Shown: positions 7,943 to 16,371 of the stretch, one piece after another
How positions within the stretch are numbered: the stretch's first letter is position 1
Layout: the number at the start of each line of letters is the position of its first letter
From: Acidobacteriota bacterium
GTDB taxonomy: Bacteria; Acidobacteriota; Terriglobia; Terriglobales; Acidobacteriaceae
DNA: 49,313 nt
NCBI GenBank assembly: GCA_003224905.1
Contig: QIAA01000047.1
Coordinates: forward strand, 1 to 49,313
Direction: 5' to 3'
The notes under the pieces: generated by a model
Told to the model about the DNA's origin: nothing
What the model saw: only the letters and a program-made list of their open reading frames with translations
Databases searched by the model: none
Translations under genes and position numbers: made by a program

Positions 7943-8362
7943 ATGCCTAGGCGTTTGACTTGGGTCGATGACGGAAAATTTCAGGGCTGGACGCGTTCCG
8001 AGTGCGCTTGGATGTACCCAATCCCAGAGTTTCTATCCGATCCGGAAGCGAAGGCTGCTTATGATCGCATAGCCTCCGCAAACTTTAGGAAGCACGCCTG
8101 CCCCACTACCAATAACCATCCGCGTGGGAACGCCAATGTCTCTGGGAACTGGCACGCAACAACCACTTCCTCGATAGCGCCAACCACAACCAGGCCGTGT
8201 GCTCGATTCCAAAAACAATTCGGACGAAAAATCGTGGCAACAGATAGCCAAATGAAATGTCACAACGAGCAAGATACAGACAAGCTACTCCAACTCGCCA
8301 AAGAGCTAGATGAAGCCATGCAGAATGAAGAGCGGGAGAAGGCGCGGAAGAGATTAGCCTAG
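7943..8362 (+). CDS. small zinc-ribbon/helical protein, probably a frame-damaged fusion
   Basis: 139 residues in two dissimilar halves. The first 55 (KFQGWTRSECAWMYP, then AAYDRIASANFRKHACP) read like an acidobacterial zinc-ribbon protein, but the first Cys of its expected CxxC is Arg. The last 35 (DTDKLLQLAKELDEAMQNEE) form a charged helix that recurs at the end of the gene at 10355-10723. The Thr/Asn-rich middle looks like out-of-frame sequence, so this may be two small genes joined by indels. Function unknown. Confidence 0.4.
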   Translation: MPRRLTWVDDGKFQGWTRSECAWMYPIPEFLSDPEAKAAYDRIASANFRKHACPTTNNHPRGNANVSGNWHATTTSSIAPTTTRPCARFQKQFGRKIVATDSQMKCHNEQDTDKLLQLAKELDEAMQNEEREKARKRLA

Positions 8363-8377
8363 AATGGAGCCGCCTGA

Positions 8378-8690
8378 TTGGATGCTCCCCGCAAAACCGA
8401 TCCTTTCGGCAAGAAACTTGAGGGCACGGCATTTGACCAGAAAACACGCAACGAAATAATGCGCCTGAATGACGACCAGCCGGTCGTAGCGCCGCTGCTC
8501 TACAACTATCCTGGCGACGCAGTCTCACGTCAGCTCGACAGCATGACTCTTGAAGACTACCTCATCCGGACCTATGGCGTGAGCCGCGAAACAATTCGCT
8601 TCTTTGTGGCCGGCGAATTGAGCGGTGGATTTGGGCTTGCCCCGGACGCGCTCTCTGGCTTCTTACGGCAGTCCTTAGCACTCTATCTTC
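8378..8690 (+). pseudogene. internal fragment of an FAD/NAD(P)-binding oxidoreductase
   Basis: An open frame reads QPVVAPLLYNYPGDAVSRQLD then SMTLEDYLIRTYGVSRETI and GGFGLAPDALSGF, resembling the middle of large FAD-dependent oxidoreductases of the amine-oxidase/phytoene-dehydrogenase type. The Rossmann start (GxGxxG) and the C-terminus are absent. Similarity stops about 30 bases before the integrase gene, so the integrase element probably cut it. The family assignment is moderate; that it is a fragment is clear. Confidence 0.45.
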
Positions 8691-8691
8691 C

Positions 8692-9682
8692 ATGTTCCGT
8701 TCTCGCACGGCGCTTGGGCTTGAGAACTTGGCTCTGCGCCACCAAATCGCTGTGCTGCGGCGCTCCGCGAAAAAACGCTCGCAATTGACCCCCGCGGATC
8801 GCCTGCTGTGGGTCTGGCTGTCCCGCATCTGGAGCGAGTGGCGTTCGGCCCTGACCATCGTCAAGCCAGAAACGGTCGTGGCTTGGCATCGTGCCGGCTT
8901 TCGCCGGTTCTGGACGTGGAAGGTGCGGCGCGGCCAAGTCGGACGACCGCTCATTTCGCGCGAGGTCCGAGACCTGATCCGCAAGATGTGCCGGGAGAAT
9001 CCGAGTTGGGGTGCACCCCGCATCCATGGTGAACTACTCAAACTCGGTATTGACATCGGAGAGAGCAGTGTCAGCAAATACATGGTGCGCTGCCGAAAAC
9101 CGCCGTCTCAGACCTGGCGCACATTTCTGGAGAATCATGCCCAGCAGCTGGTCTCCATCGACTTCTTCACCGTGCCCACGATCCGTTTCCAGGTTCTGTA
9201 CGTGTTTCTGGTTCTAGCCCATGAGCGGCGTCGCATTCTGCATTTCAATGTGACCGCCCACCCGACCGCCGAGTGGACGGGGCAGCAACTGCGCGAGGCC
9301 TTTCCCTTCGACCAACTCCCGCGCTACTTGCTGCGCGATCGCGACGCTATCTTCAGCACGGACTTCCGCGAACAGGTGCGAGACCCGGGCATCCGCGAAG
9401 TTCTGTCTTCACCGCGCTCACCTTGGCAGAGAGCCTATGTGGAACGAGTGATTTGGATCCATTCGGCGCGAATGCCTGGACCAACTGATCGTTTTCAACG
9501 AAGTCTCACTACGCCGTACTCTTCGTTCGTATTCCGAGTACTATCACAAGTCCAGAACCCACCTCTCGTTGGGAAAGGACTCGCCCGAGCCGCGACCCAT
9601 CCAGCCGGTGGAAATGGGGCCAGTGGTGGCAGTGCCACAGGTCGGTGGACTGCATCATCGCTACGAACGACGGGCCGCCTGA
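8692..9682 (+). pseudogene. DDE integrase/transposase (rve fold), single frameshift
   Basis: A transposase of the soil-bacterial LENLALRHQIAVLRR type, related to IS481/IS3 integrases. N-terminal helix-turn-helix residues lead to the rve core with D157 (SIDFFT), D218 (LLRDRDAIF) and E251 (RAYVERV). Directly after the catalytic Glu the frame breaks. Reading GTGATTTGG as GTGATTGG, by dropping one T near 9452-9454, restores the usual ending (IGSIRRECLDQLIVFNE through GGLHHRYERRAA) and a TGA at 9680-9682. One extra base thus separates it from an intact gene, which suits either recent loss or a homopolymer error. It has a paralogue at 13368-14399. No terminal repeats were recognised. Confidence 0.85.
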
Positions 9683-9888
9683 CACTCTATTCTCCTTAAT
9701 ATATAGGGGCTGAGGATGAACACCAGCACGATCCTTCGCGCCCGAGAAGCTGACATGTTTACTGTTTTTGCAGCACGTGAACCAATCATGGATCTACAAA
9801 CCGAGTGATTCGCTCCACGGCTCGTGTACTTTAACTTTTTTCCGAGATCGAGTTTTCGGTAGGGACAATTAGCAAGCTTGGAGTAATT

Positions 9889-10149
9889 GTGAAAGACTTA
9901 GCAGCAGTGGTGCTTGAAAAACGAATGTTGATTCTTAAATACAAGGGCAAGACGCCATTTCTGTCGAGTTGCGAGAGATGCCATCTTAAATTCTTTACTC
10001 CGCGAGAGTTGAGTCACAAACCAACAGAAGCCGAGCAAAACCTGCGGAACAGATTCGAGATGCACCAATGCAGGGCCGACGATGTCGCCGCAGTCCGCTA
10101 CGCTGCGGTACGCACAGTCAATACGACGCGCTCGGGTTCCCGGGATTGA
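9889..10149 (+). CDS. small CxxC/HxC zinc-ribbon-like protein, paralogue of 7631-7831
   Basis: 86 residues from a GTG with GGAG just upstream. It contains SSCERCHLKFFTPREL (C-x2-C) and FEMHQC about 30 residues later, giving the same C2HC layout as the gene at 7631-7831. The last 20 residues are Arg/Thr-rich and probably disordered. No function is known. The 206 bases between the integrase and this gene show no other coding sequence. Confidence 0.5.
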   Translation: MKDLAAVVLEKRMLILKYKGKTPFLSSCERCHLKFFTPRELSHKPTEAEQNLRNRFEMHQCRADDVAAVRYAAVRTVNTTRSGSRD

Positions 10150-10354
10150 GCAGAGTTCCAAACTCTACCTAGATTTTTGTCACGCAAACCCCTGTCATCA
10201 TCAGAGGTGACATTGCGTGGGCAAGGGACGCGAGGTCACCTCTTGATACGACTTTTTGAAAAGCCCTCCCGCGCTTTTGCTGTGAACACCTGAATTCGGT
10301 TCCACTCTCGATTCGCTGTTTGCACACAACGCTCTTAGACTTTGAGAGCGTCTT

Positions 10355-10723
10355 TCAGCCCTGGTCTCGCCCGTTCTTTCTTCGTTCTTGCTGCAGCAAG
10401 ACTTTATCCATCTCACTGGCAAACTGCAGGAGTCTATCGGCGTCCGGTTCATCGGCCATTTCCCTAGCTATATCTTGCCAACACTCTGCGGGTTTGGCCT
10501 GGTCGAGTTTAGGTGGGAAAAAGACCCTTGAGTCAAAGCCTTGCTTTACTTCGTTCGTGGGGTGCGGTCGCTGCATCACGCGCTCGGAATAATACTGCGA
10601 AACAGTCGCAATGAAACCAAAAAAGTGATGGGTCTTGTCGTATGTCCAAGTTGCGCTTGCAAAACGCGTGCGTGCTCCCGCTAAACTTTCCGCCTCTGGA
10701 CATACCCCAGCATCAACTAGCAA
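10355..10723 (-). CDS. small hypothetical protein with conserved helical C-terminus
   Basis: Up to 122 residues; the start is uncertain because the first codon is TTG without a ribosome-binding site. The reliable part is the C-terminal 40 residues (ECWQDIAREMADEPDADRL, then LLQFASEMDKVLLQQERRK), a charged amphipathic helix like that ending the gene at 7943-8362. The N-terminal half (CPEAESLAGARTRF) resembles nothing known to me. It probably belongs to a family of short acidobacterial proteins of unknown role; the upstream half may be spurious. Confidence 0.4.
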   Translation of the reverse strand: MLVDAGVCPEAESLAGARTRFASATWTYDKTHHFFGFIATVSQYYSERVMQRPHPTNEVKQGFDSRVFFPPKLDQAKPAECWQDIAREMADEPDADRLLQFASEMDKVLLQQERRKNGRDQG

Positions 10724-10800
10724 AGGAGGGTCTGGGCATTGGCAGCTAGGGAAGGGGCAGTTTTCATTCCGACCGCGTCACACGTTAGGCTGAATGGCGG

Positions 10801-10992
10801 CTACCTCTCTGGACGAAGTATTGGCGATCTATGACGGGGAATCAGATTTAGGCGATCCTTTTCTTCCAGCAACCCTTCAATCAAGAGTCGATTGATTTCG
10901 CGCACAAGCTCTATACGCCTCCCCAAATCTTGCTCCGTTGCGGCCTGCTCACACAATAAGCGCCAGCGTTCGTTCTCTGCGTCGATGGACAA
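10801..10992 (-). CDS. small helical hypothetical protein
   Basis: 63 residues from a TTG start three bases after the stop of the upstream gene (10995-11261), so the pair forms an operon. The sequence is one long charged helix (RWRLLCEQAATEQDLGRRIE, then LVREINRLLIEG). It shows the E-Q-D-x3-R/L pattern also seen in the helical ends of the genes at 7943 and 10355. Function unknown. Confidence 0.5.
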   Translation of the reverse strand: MSIDAENERWRLLCEQAATEQDLGRRIELVREINRLLIEGLLEEKDRLNLIPRHRSPILRPER

Positions 10993-10994
10993 CT

Positions 10995-11261
10995 TTAGGC
11001 TGCTTCCTGCTTACAGCTCAGGTTCTTTAGCAAACGCAACTTTGAAAGCGCGTCTTCTACCTTTTGTCGTTCTCTGATCGCGTCCTGGTTGTAGGCAATG
11101 GCACGCAGGCGCTTGAGGAGTACAAACTCGGCAATCATCACGCGCTGCGGCAGTCTGGCCGGGTTGGTTTCAAACAGCGCCTCTTGATATTCGCGCTGCC
11201 ATTCCGGGAATTGCAACGGTGCTGTTGTGGCGACTGGTGGAACTGCAATGCTGGCGGACAT
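10995..11261 (-). CDS. small helical hypothetical protein, first gene of a pair
   Basis: 88 residues from ATG with CAGGAG six bases upstream, a convincing start. After a Pro/Ala/Thr-rich beginning comes LQFPEWQREYQEALFETNP, then ARLPQRVMIAEFVLLKRLRA and a second helix ending in KLRLLKNLS. Short proteins of this pattern accompany the neighbouring helical gene in soil bacteria. No enzymatic motif is present. The two genes are three bases apart and probably act together; the role is unknown. Confidence 0.6.
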   Translation of the reverse strand: MSASIAVPPVATTAPLQFPEWQREYQEALFETNPARLPQRVMIAEFVLLKRLRAIAYNQDAIRERQKVEDALSKLRLLKNLSCKQEAA

Positions 11262-11388
11262 ACGGCTCCTGTGGAACTAGGAGACATAAAGCCGTTTGAA
11301 TCCGCGATAACGCTAGGTACGGGGATTATGAATGTGCAAACTGTAGCGCCGTTTGTGCTGAGCAGGAAGCGCCAATATGCGCCAGCCT

Positions 11389-11568
11389 TTATGCGGCGTC
11401 AGCCGGTCGTTGTGCTTGCTTCCACTGCTCTTGCGCTAACCGCAGATCCGCGCAGTAGGGGCAGTTCGGATCGGAGCAATACACATCATCATAATGCGGT
11501 TCAGGTTTGTTCGGTTGAGGAATTGGCGAGAAGCGAGGCAGATCGCGGCTAGCCGCGATCTGCCTCGC
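11389..11568 (-). pseudogene. remnant of a small Cys-rich protein
   Basis: On the minus strand, a frame ending in TAA at 11389 reads PHYDDVYCSDPNCPYCADLR then LAQEQWKQAQRP, with C-x4-C-x2-C able to bind metal. No start codon precedes the conserved part before an in-frame TAA just outside the palindrome at 11531-11570, so the 5' end seems lost there. It precedes the helical gene pair in the same direction and may be a third decayed member of that locus. Confidence 0.4.
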
Positions 11569-11570
11569 TT
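11531..11570. repeat. perfect 40-bp palindrome
   Basis: Two 20-base arms (11531-11550 and 11551-11570) are exact reverse complements with no spacer; bases outside the arms do not pair. There is no T-run after either arm, so it is not a classical terminator. It could be an inverted-repeat junction left by a mobile element, a cruciform or protein-binding site, or an assembly fold-back at a palindromic join. Confidence 0.9.
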
Positions 11571-12019
11571 AGCAAATGCCGGAGACTAACTCTCGACTTG
11601 GTACAGAAAAAGGGGTCCGATCACACGAACTGAGAACTCACATTGGGATTGGTACAGCAAACGGGGGCACTTCAAAATAAGCAGCACTGCCCGGAGTGCG
11701 AAAGGATCGGCTGATCATTCCCCCTCGGAACGAGTGCGACAGTCAGTGTTCGCAACAGAGCCGGAGCCCACGCAATTTTTACTCCGGGTCGCGGCACGGC
11801 GCTAAGCGGCGGTGGTATGGCGCTCTATGTCGATCTGCCGCTCAAACGCGATGATGCGATCGACCCATATTGAACCTGCGGGCCTGTTTGCACCAAATTT
11901 AGGCAATTGACCCCAATTGCGTGTGGGCGTAGCGTAGCCGTACTCAACGAGAAGACTATTTTCCGCCGTCGCGCCCGCGGCGGGTTCCTTTCACCCTCAA
12001 CCACGAAAGGAGCACAACG
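11571..12019. other. intergenic, no gene recognised
   Basis: This 449-base stretch carries only short broken frames on both strands. The segment 11740-11870 (ending near the TGA in CATATTGAAC) may be the tail of a lost gene, but I cannot name it. The end, from about 12003, is the ribosome-binding site of the next gene. Confidence 0.4.
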
Positions 12020-12343
12020 ATGTTTACCAGAGCAGTTGAACTCAGCAGCAAATCGGGGAAGTCGAATGAACTCGCAAACACGATCAACGAAAAAGTGGTG
12101 CCTATTCTGAAGAAGCAACGAGGTTTCGTGGACGAGGTTATCCTCGTCTCGGACGCGGAACGTGATCGGGTGTTGGCTCTGAGCTTTTGGAACACTAGAG
12201 AGGATGCCGAGCAATACCATCGTGAGCAGTACCCGAAGATCCAGGAAACCCTGAAGCCGCTTCTCGACGTCGAGCCCGCGATCCGCACGTTCGAAGTCCA
12301 CACTTCGATGGGCTACAAGATAGTCGCCGGCAAAGCCGCCTAA
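12020..12343 (+). CDS. ABM-like (antibiotic biosynthesis monooxygenase fold) protein
   Basis: 107 residues with GAAAGGAG eight bases before the ATG. The fold is the small ferredoxin-like dimeric alpha/beta barrel of the ABM/YgiN group: LANTINEKVVPILKKQRGF, then VSDAERDRVLALSFWNTRED and YPKIQETLKPLL. Members act as small monooxygenases, heme-degrading enzymes or stress proteins. No catalytic residue can be singled out here, so the substrate is unknown. It stands alone, followed by a stem-loop at 12361-12390. Confidence 0.7.
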   Translation: MFTRAVELSSKSGKSNELANTINEKVVPILKKQRGFVDEVILVSDAERDRVLALSFWNTREDAEQYHREQYPKIQETLKPLLDVEPAIRTFEVHTSMGYKIVAGKAA

Positions 12344-12360
12344 ACGAACCCACGACACGC

Positions 12361-12390
12361 GCTCGGGCAAGCTCCACGGCTTGCCCGAGC
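12361..12390 (+). terminator. stem-loop after the ABM-like gene
   Basis: A perfect 12-base stem GCTCGGGCAAGC (12361-12372) pairs with GCTTGCCCGAGC (12379-12390) around a six-base loop, 17 bases after the stop. No T-run follows, so termination efficiency is uncertain. Confidence 0.55.
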
Positions 12391-12530
12391 AAACCGCTTC
12401 TCAGAGATTGGCAGTCGGCAAAAAAAAGGTCGATAATTGTCCCGTCTTTTCCAGCCACCGCAGTAGCCGCGCTGGGAAGCAAGCCCTTGTCCCTACTTAG
12501 CTGCCGCCCGGTGGCGCCAAGGAGGAGTTT

Positions 12531-12989
12531 ATGGCACATACCAATCGGGCTCGGGTTATCTTGGGTGGTTTGCTAGCCGGTCTGGTGATTAACATCGTTG
12601 AATACATCACGAATGGCGTAATCCTGAGGGAGGCATGGGCCCAGGCGATGCAGGCGCTGGGTAAATCTGGCGCGTTCACCATGGGAGGGATCGTGATTTT
12701 CAACATCTGGGGATTCCTGCTGGGCATTGCTGCTGTCTGGCTCTACGCAGCCATCCGAACGCGCTATGGCCCAGGACCGAAGACCGCAATCCGCGCCGGA
12801 CTAGTCATTTGGGTCATTGCCGTCTTTCTTCCCAATCTCGGCAACTATTCCGTGGACCTTTTTCCCGTGCGATTGCTGGTGATCTCGTCTGTCGTATCGC
12901 TCGTCGAATTCGTCATTGCCACGCTGGTCGGCGCCCGGCTATATAAGGAACGCGAATCCGTAGCCGCAGTTCGCCCCATGGCCGCCTAG
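12531..12989 (+). CDS. four-helix integral membrane protein, unknown function
   Basis: 152 residues from ATG with AAGGAGGAG seven bases upstream. Four hydrophobic segments are visible: VILGGLLAGLVINIVEYI (about 9-26), IVIFNIWGFLLGIAAVWLY (about 54-72), AGLVIWVIAVFLPNLG (about 88-103) and LVISSVVSLVEFVIATLVGA (about 115-135). Small proteins of this layout recur in Acidobacteriota without assigned roles. A terminator lies 60 bases downstream, so the gene is transcribed alone. Confidence 0.6.
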   Translation: MAHTNRARVILGGLLAGLVINIVEYITNGVILREAWAQAMQALGKSGAFTMGGIVIFNIWGFLLGIAAVWLYAAIRTRYGPGPKTAIRAGLVIWVIAVFLPNLGNYSVDLFPVRLLVISSVVSLVEFVIATLVGARLYKERESVAAVRPMAA

Positions 12990-13048
12990 CAACGCACCGT
13001 ACTTCCCGCTTGCAGGCAAAGCCGCCTGAAGCACCTGGCCGCACGCCA

Positions 13049-13073
13049 AAAAGCCCGATTCCAACGGGCTTTT
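13049..13073. terminator. bidirectional intrinsic terminator
   Basis: AAAAGCCCG (13049-13057) and CGGGCTTTT (13065-13073) form a nine-base stem around a seven-base loop, with A- and T-runs on the two flanks. It ends the membrane-protein transcript on the plus strand. The remaining bases to the integrase gene at 13368 show no gene. Confidence 0.8.
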
Positions 13074-13367
13074 CGGCGCAGGACACACGCAAAATCCGCG
13101 ACCCGCATCTCCTGAAAATGGAAGAACCCAGGTTGTGTAGAAACTATAGATTCGAAGTGCCATTGCGCTGCAATTCGAGCAGGATACGTATCCCGCGGTA
13201 AAAATTCTCTTTGTTATAGGCGGTCTCCCAGCGCTGCAAAATATTTTTTAGGTCCATACGTGCGCTTTCTATCGCGACTCGCTGTCATTGGACAAAATGC
13301 TGTGCGGCTCTGAAATCAACAAGTTGTGAAATTTCCGCAGCATGGTCTTCTGCTATGAATTCAAGCC

Positions 13368-14399
13368 ATGTTCGGCTTTGTGCGGCTTTGGGTTGGCATT
13401 CTTGTTCGGCTGTTTCGCTGCCGCCGGTGCTTATTGATTGAAAATCTTGCCTTGCGTCAACAGCTGGCGGTGTTCAAGCGCCAGAACTCCCGCCTCAGAC
13501 TGGCCGCCGCTGACAAACTCTTCTGGGTGCTCCTGCGTCGGTTCTGGTCTCCCTGGAAGAATGCGCTGATAGTCGTATCGCCGCCCACTGTCGTGCGTTG
13601 GCATCGGTCTGGCTTTCGGATGTATTGGCAACTCATCTCTCGTGTGCGCAAGCCGGTCGGCAGAAGGCCAGTGACCACGGAGATCCGCGATTTGATTTTC
13701 AAAATGGCGACCGAGAATCCTACCTGGCGCGCTCCACGCATTCACGGCGAACTGGTCATGCTCGGTTTCGAGGTCTCTGAACGCAGCGTCTCCCGTTGGA
13801 TGGGTCGGGCTCCGCGAACTCCCGAGTCAGGGCAGCGCTGGCTCACCTTCTTGAGCAATCACCGCGAAGCCATCGCCGCCATGGACTTCTTCTCCGTGCC
13901 GACCGTCACCTTCGCGGTGCTTTACTGCTTCTTCATCATTGGCCATGATCGGCGGCGCATTCTCCACCTCAACGTTACACGCCATCCCACCAGCGCCTGG
14001 ATCGCGCAGCAGTTGCGCGAAGCCTTTCCTTACCAACCGCCAGTCAAGTTTCTTATCCTGGATCACGATTCCAAGTACGGCAGCGAAGTTCCCGCCGCGA
14101 TTCGCTCGATGGGCATTGGGGCTATACGAACGGCAGTTGCTTGTCCTTGGCAGAACGGTGTCGCCGAGCGCTGGATCGGCAGCTGCCGCCGCGAACTGTT
14201 GGATTACGTGATCCCCATAAATGAGAAGCATCTGAAGCGACTGCTCTCAGCCTACATCACGTACTATCATCAGGATCGCACTCACTGCGGGTTTGAGAAG
14301 CAGACTCCGGAAAAGCGAATGGGCTGCGCCGGCGAAGGGAAGGTCATCGCGTGGCCGCGTGTCGGTGGTCTTCATCATCGTTACGAACGCGCTGCGTGA
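13368..14399 (+). CDS. DDE integrase/transposase (rve fold), intact
   Basis: 343 residues, full length for its type. Residues 20-80 hold the helix-turn-helix region (LLIENLALRQQLAVFKRQ, then VVSPPTVVRWHRSGF) and residues 100-150 the linker. The rve catalytic core has D173 (AAMDFFSVPT), D234 (ILDHDSKYG) and E267 (NGVAERWIG). It ends VGGLHHRYERAA, like the frameshifted paralogue at 8692-9682. These enzymes move IS481/IS3-like elements. I found no convincing terminal inverted repeats, so element boundaries are open. The disrupted TonB receptor fragment begins about 380 bases downstream and may have been cut by this element. Confidence 0.88.
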   Translation: MFGFVRLWVGILVRLFRCRRCLLIENLALRQQLAVFKRQNSRLRLAAADKLFWVLLRRFWSPWKNALIVVSPPTVVRWHRSGFRMYWQLISRVRKPVGRRPVTTEIRDLIFKMATENPTWRAPRIHGELVMLGFEVSERSVSRWMGRAPRTPESGQRWLTFLSNHREAIAAMDFFSVPTVTFAVLYCFFIIGHDRRRILHLNVTRHPTSAWIAQQLREAFPYQPPVKFLILDHDSKYGSEVPAAIRSMGIGAIRTAVACPWQNGVAERWIGSCRRELLDYVIPINEKHLKRLLSAYITYYHQDRTHCGFEKQTPEKRMGCAGEGKVIAWPRVGGLHHRYERAA

Positions 14400-14779
14400 T
14401 TCGGCATTGTCCTGCTTCGGCCTCTCTGATTTTGAACAACTACACGCACACTATGGCGGTGGTCTGCCGTGTAGGCCTCGCCGCTACCTGACTACCTTTT
14501 TCCTATCCCTGTGGACGCAATCACCGGATCAAACTGCAATGTTCTTGGCACGACTGGTGTGTGCAACGACCGTACAGGCATTTTGGCGAACGACAGCGAC
14601 TTTTTTTAACCAAAGGGGAATACTTCATAGAAAGTGCAGCGATGATGCTGGCTCTTATACCGTCAATGACTTCGCGAGATGTGTGTTGTTGCTTGCTTGC
14701 TCCGTCAACCTGGGTTGCGCCGAGCTCGGCGGGGATTGGAGCTGCTTCGTCTTCAAGCGCACCTTTTGCATCTTCGGTA
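14400..14779. other. region between integrase and receptor fragment
   Basis: The 380 bases show no recognisable protein. An open frame runs through into the receptor fragment, but its first 70 codons do not look like receptor sequence, so this is probably element end plus junction DNA. Confidence 0.4.
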
Positions 14780-15865
14780 ACCGGCGGCGTTTCCAGCATT
14801 CAGCGGGAGCTGCCCGGCGGCTTCTTCGCTGATGTGGCCTACGCCGGGTCCCGCGGCATACACCTGGAACGTTTTGACACCCAAGTAAATCAGATACCGG
14901 ACAGCTTCATAGCGGAGGCCGCCGCACAAGCAGCGATGGGTAACACTCCAGACATTGCCAAACCCGCAGCTGCTTATCCATTCAACCAGCCATTGCCCGG
15001 GAACCTGTTACCGGGGAAGCTCCTTCAGGGGCAATTGGACCGTCCATTTCCGCAATACGGTAACCTCCGCTACAACGGGTTCGCCTGCTGCGACAGCTAC
15101 TACCATTCGCTACAAGCGACGGTTACGAAAAGGTTCCCAGGTGGCGGAACTCTGCTAGCCGCTTATACCAACGCCAAACTGATCTCTAACACCGATACCC
15201 TGACCGACTGGCTGGAAGGTGGAACCTCAGGTGGCAGCGGGCCAATCCAGGACTGGAACAACCTGAAGGGAGAGAAGTCACTTTCTGCCCAGGACGTCTC
15301 GCAGCGCCTGGTCATCAGTTACGTGCTTGACCTGCCGTTCGGAAAAGGCAAGAAATATTTCAATGGCGTGAGTGGAGTGGGCAGCAAGGTGGTTTCTGGT
15401 TGGGGCGTCGACGGCGTGACCACGTTCCAGCGCGGGTTCCCGGTAAAGATCCAGTACGGGCAGGGGAACTCACTTACGTCGCTGGGCCTCACAAACGGAA
15501 ATCTCAGGCCGGATGTTGTTTCTGGCTGCGATAAGAACGTCTCCGGAAGCCCGGTATCGAAACTTAGTGGCTGGTTCAACACGAGTTGCTTCGTTCCACC
15601 GCCAGATTGGGGATTCGGCGATGAATCTCGTGTCGACGCTACTTTGCGGCAACAGGGAATCAACAACTTCGACTTCGCGGTCTTCAAGAAAACGAACCTT
15701 ACTGAAACCATGAACATTGAATTCCGCACCGAGTTCTTCAACATTTTTAATCACCCCCAGTTCGGCCCGCCCAACGGCACTTTGAGCAGTCCGAATTTTG
15801 GGGTCGTTACAAACACCATCAACAACCCGCGCCTGATTCAGTTCGCCTTGAGGTTCGCGTTCTGA
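14780..15865 (+). pseudogene. C-terminal fragment of Oar-like TonB-dependent receptor
   Basis: About 360 codons match the barrel end of the large carboxypeptidase-regulatory-like TonB-dependent receptors typical of Acidobacteriota: FFADVAYAGSRGIHLE, YYHSLQATVTKRFPGG, QRLVISYVLDLPFGKGKKY, then FRTEFFNIFNHPQFGPP and the terminal aromatic FALRFAF. Full-length members exceed 1000 residues, so the signal peptide, plug domain and most of the barrel are missing. Fusion to unrelated sequence just upstream, next to an integrase, points to disruption by that element. The frame is otherwise clean and a good terminator follows. Confidence 0.85.
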
Positions 15866-15881
15866 AAATGTGAAATGAGCT

Positions 15882-15918
15882 AATCCGGACTGGACTTCTG
15901 TTCAGTCCGGATTTTTTT
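15882..15918 (+). terminator. intrinsic terminator of the receptor gene
   Basis: AATCCGGACTG (15882-15892) pairs perfectly with CAGTCCGGATT (15903-15913) around a ten-base loop and is followed by seven Ts. Confidence 0.92.
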
Positions 15919-16371
15919 GTCTGCCGTCCTACGTTTCCCCACTTCTATGAGAGCACTCCACTCCCTCGACTACCCCGATGCCAAACGGATGATCGACGTG
16001 ATCGTAGAAATTACGGTAGGTACATGCTTAAGAACTTCTGGATATCTACTCCCGGCCTAGCGCTAAGGATGTTCCCCTCCGTGCTTCGCGAGGACAGTCT
16101 GCGGGAATGTCAATGATGCGCTTGTAATGGTGACACGCTGGCGTAGGAGTATCGGTTTCCGGATTACCACCCATTACCCGTCTTGCTGCCGAAAGAGCCG
16201 AGAAGAGAGATTCCCACTTGGGAGCAGGTCTCGACTCTATGGAAACCGATGGCTTAAAAGGCACGATTGGCTGGCGTACTAAGGGCGCAGCCATTGGACG
16301 CGAGGGACTAGCGCAGTTGCTGAATGAAATTCCTGTGAGCTTCTCTTGCTTGGCGCTCTACTCTTTTCCTC
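15919..16371. other. intergenic with short remnants
   Basis: An ATG at 15947 opens 37 codons (LDYPDAKRMIDVIVE) that look like a gene stub. Between about 16235 and 16371, frames such as LYGNRWLKR and IGREGLAQLL may be decayed codons of the missing ctaG N-terminus. Neither is firm. Confidence 0.35.
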
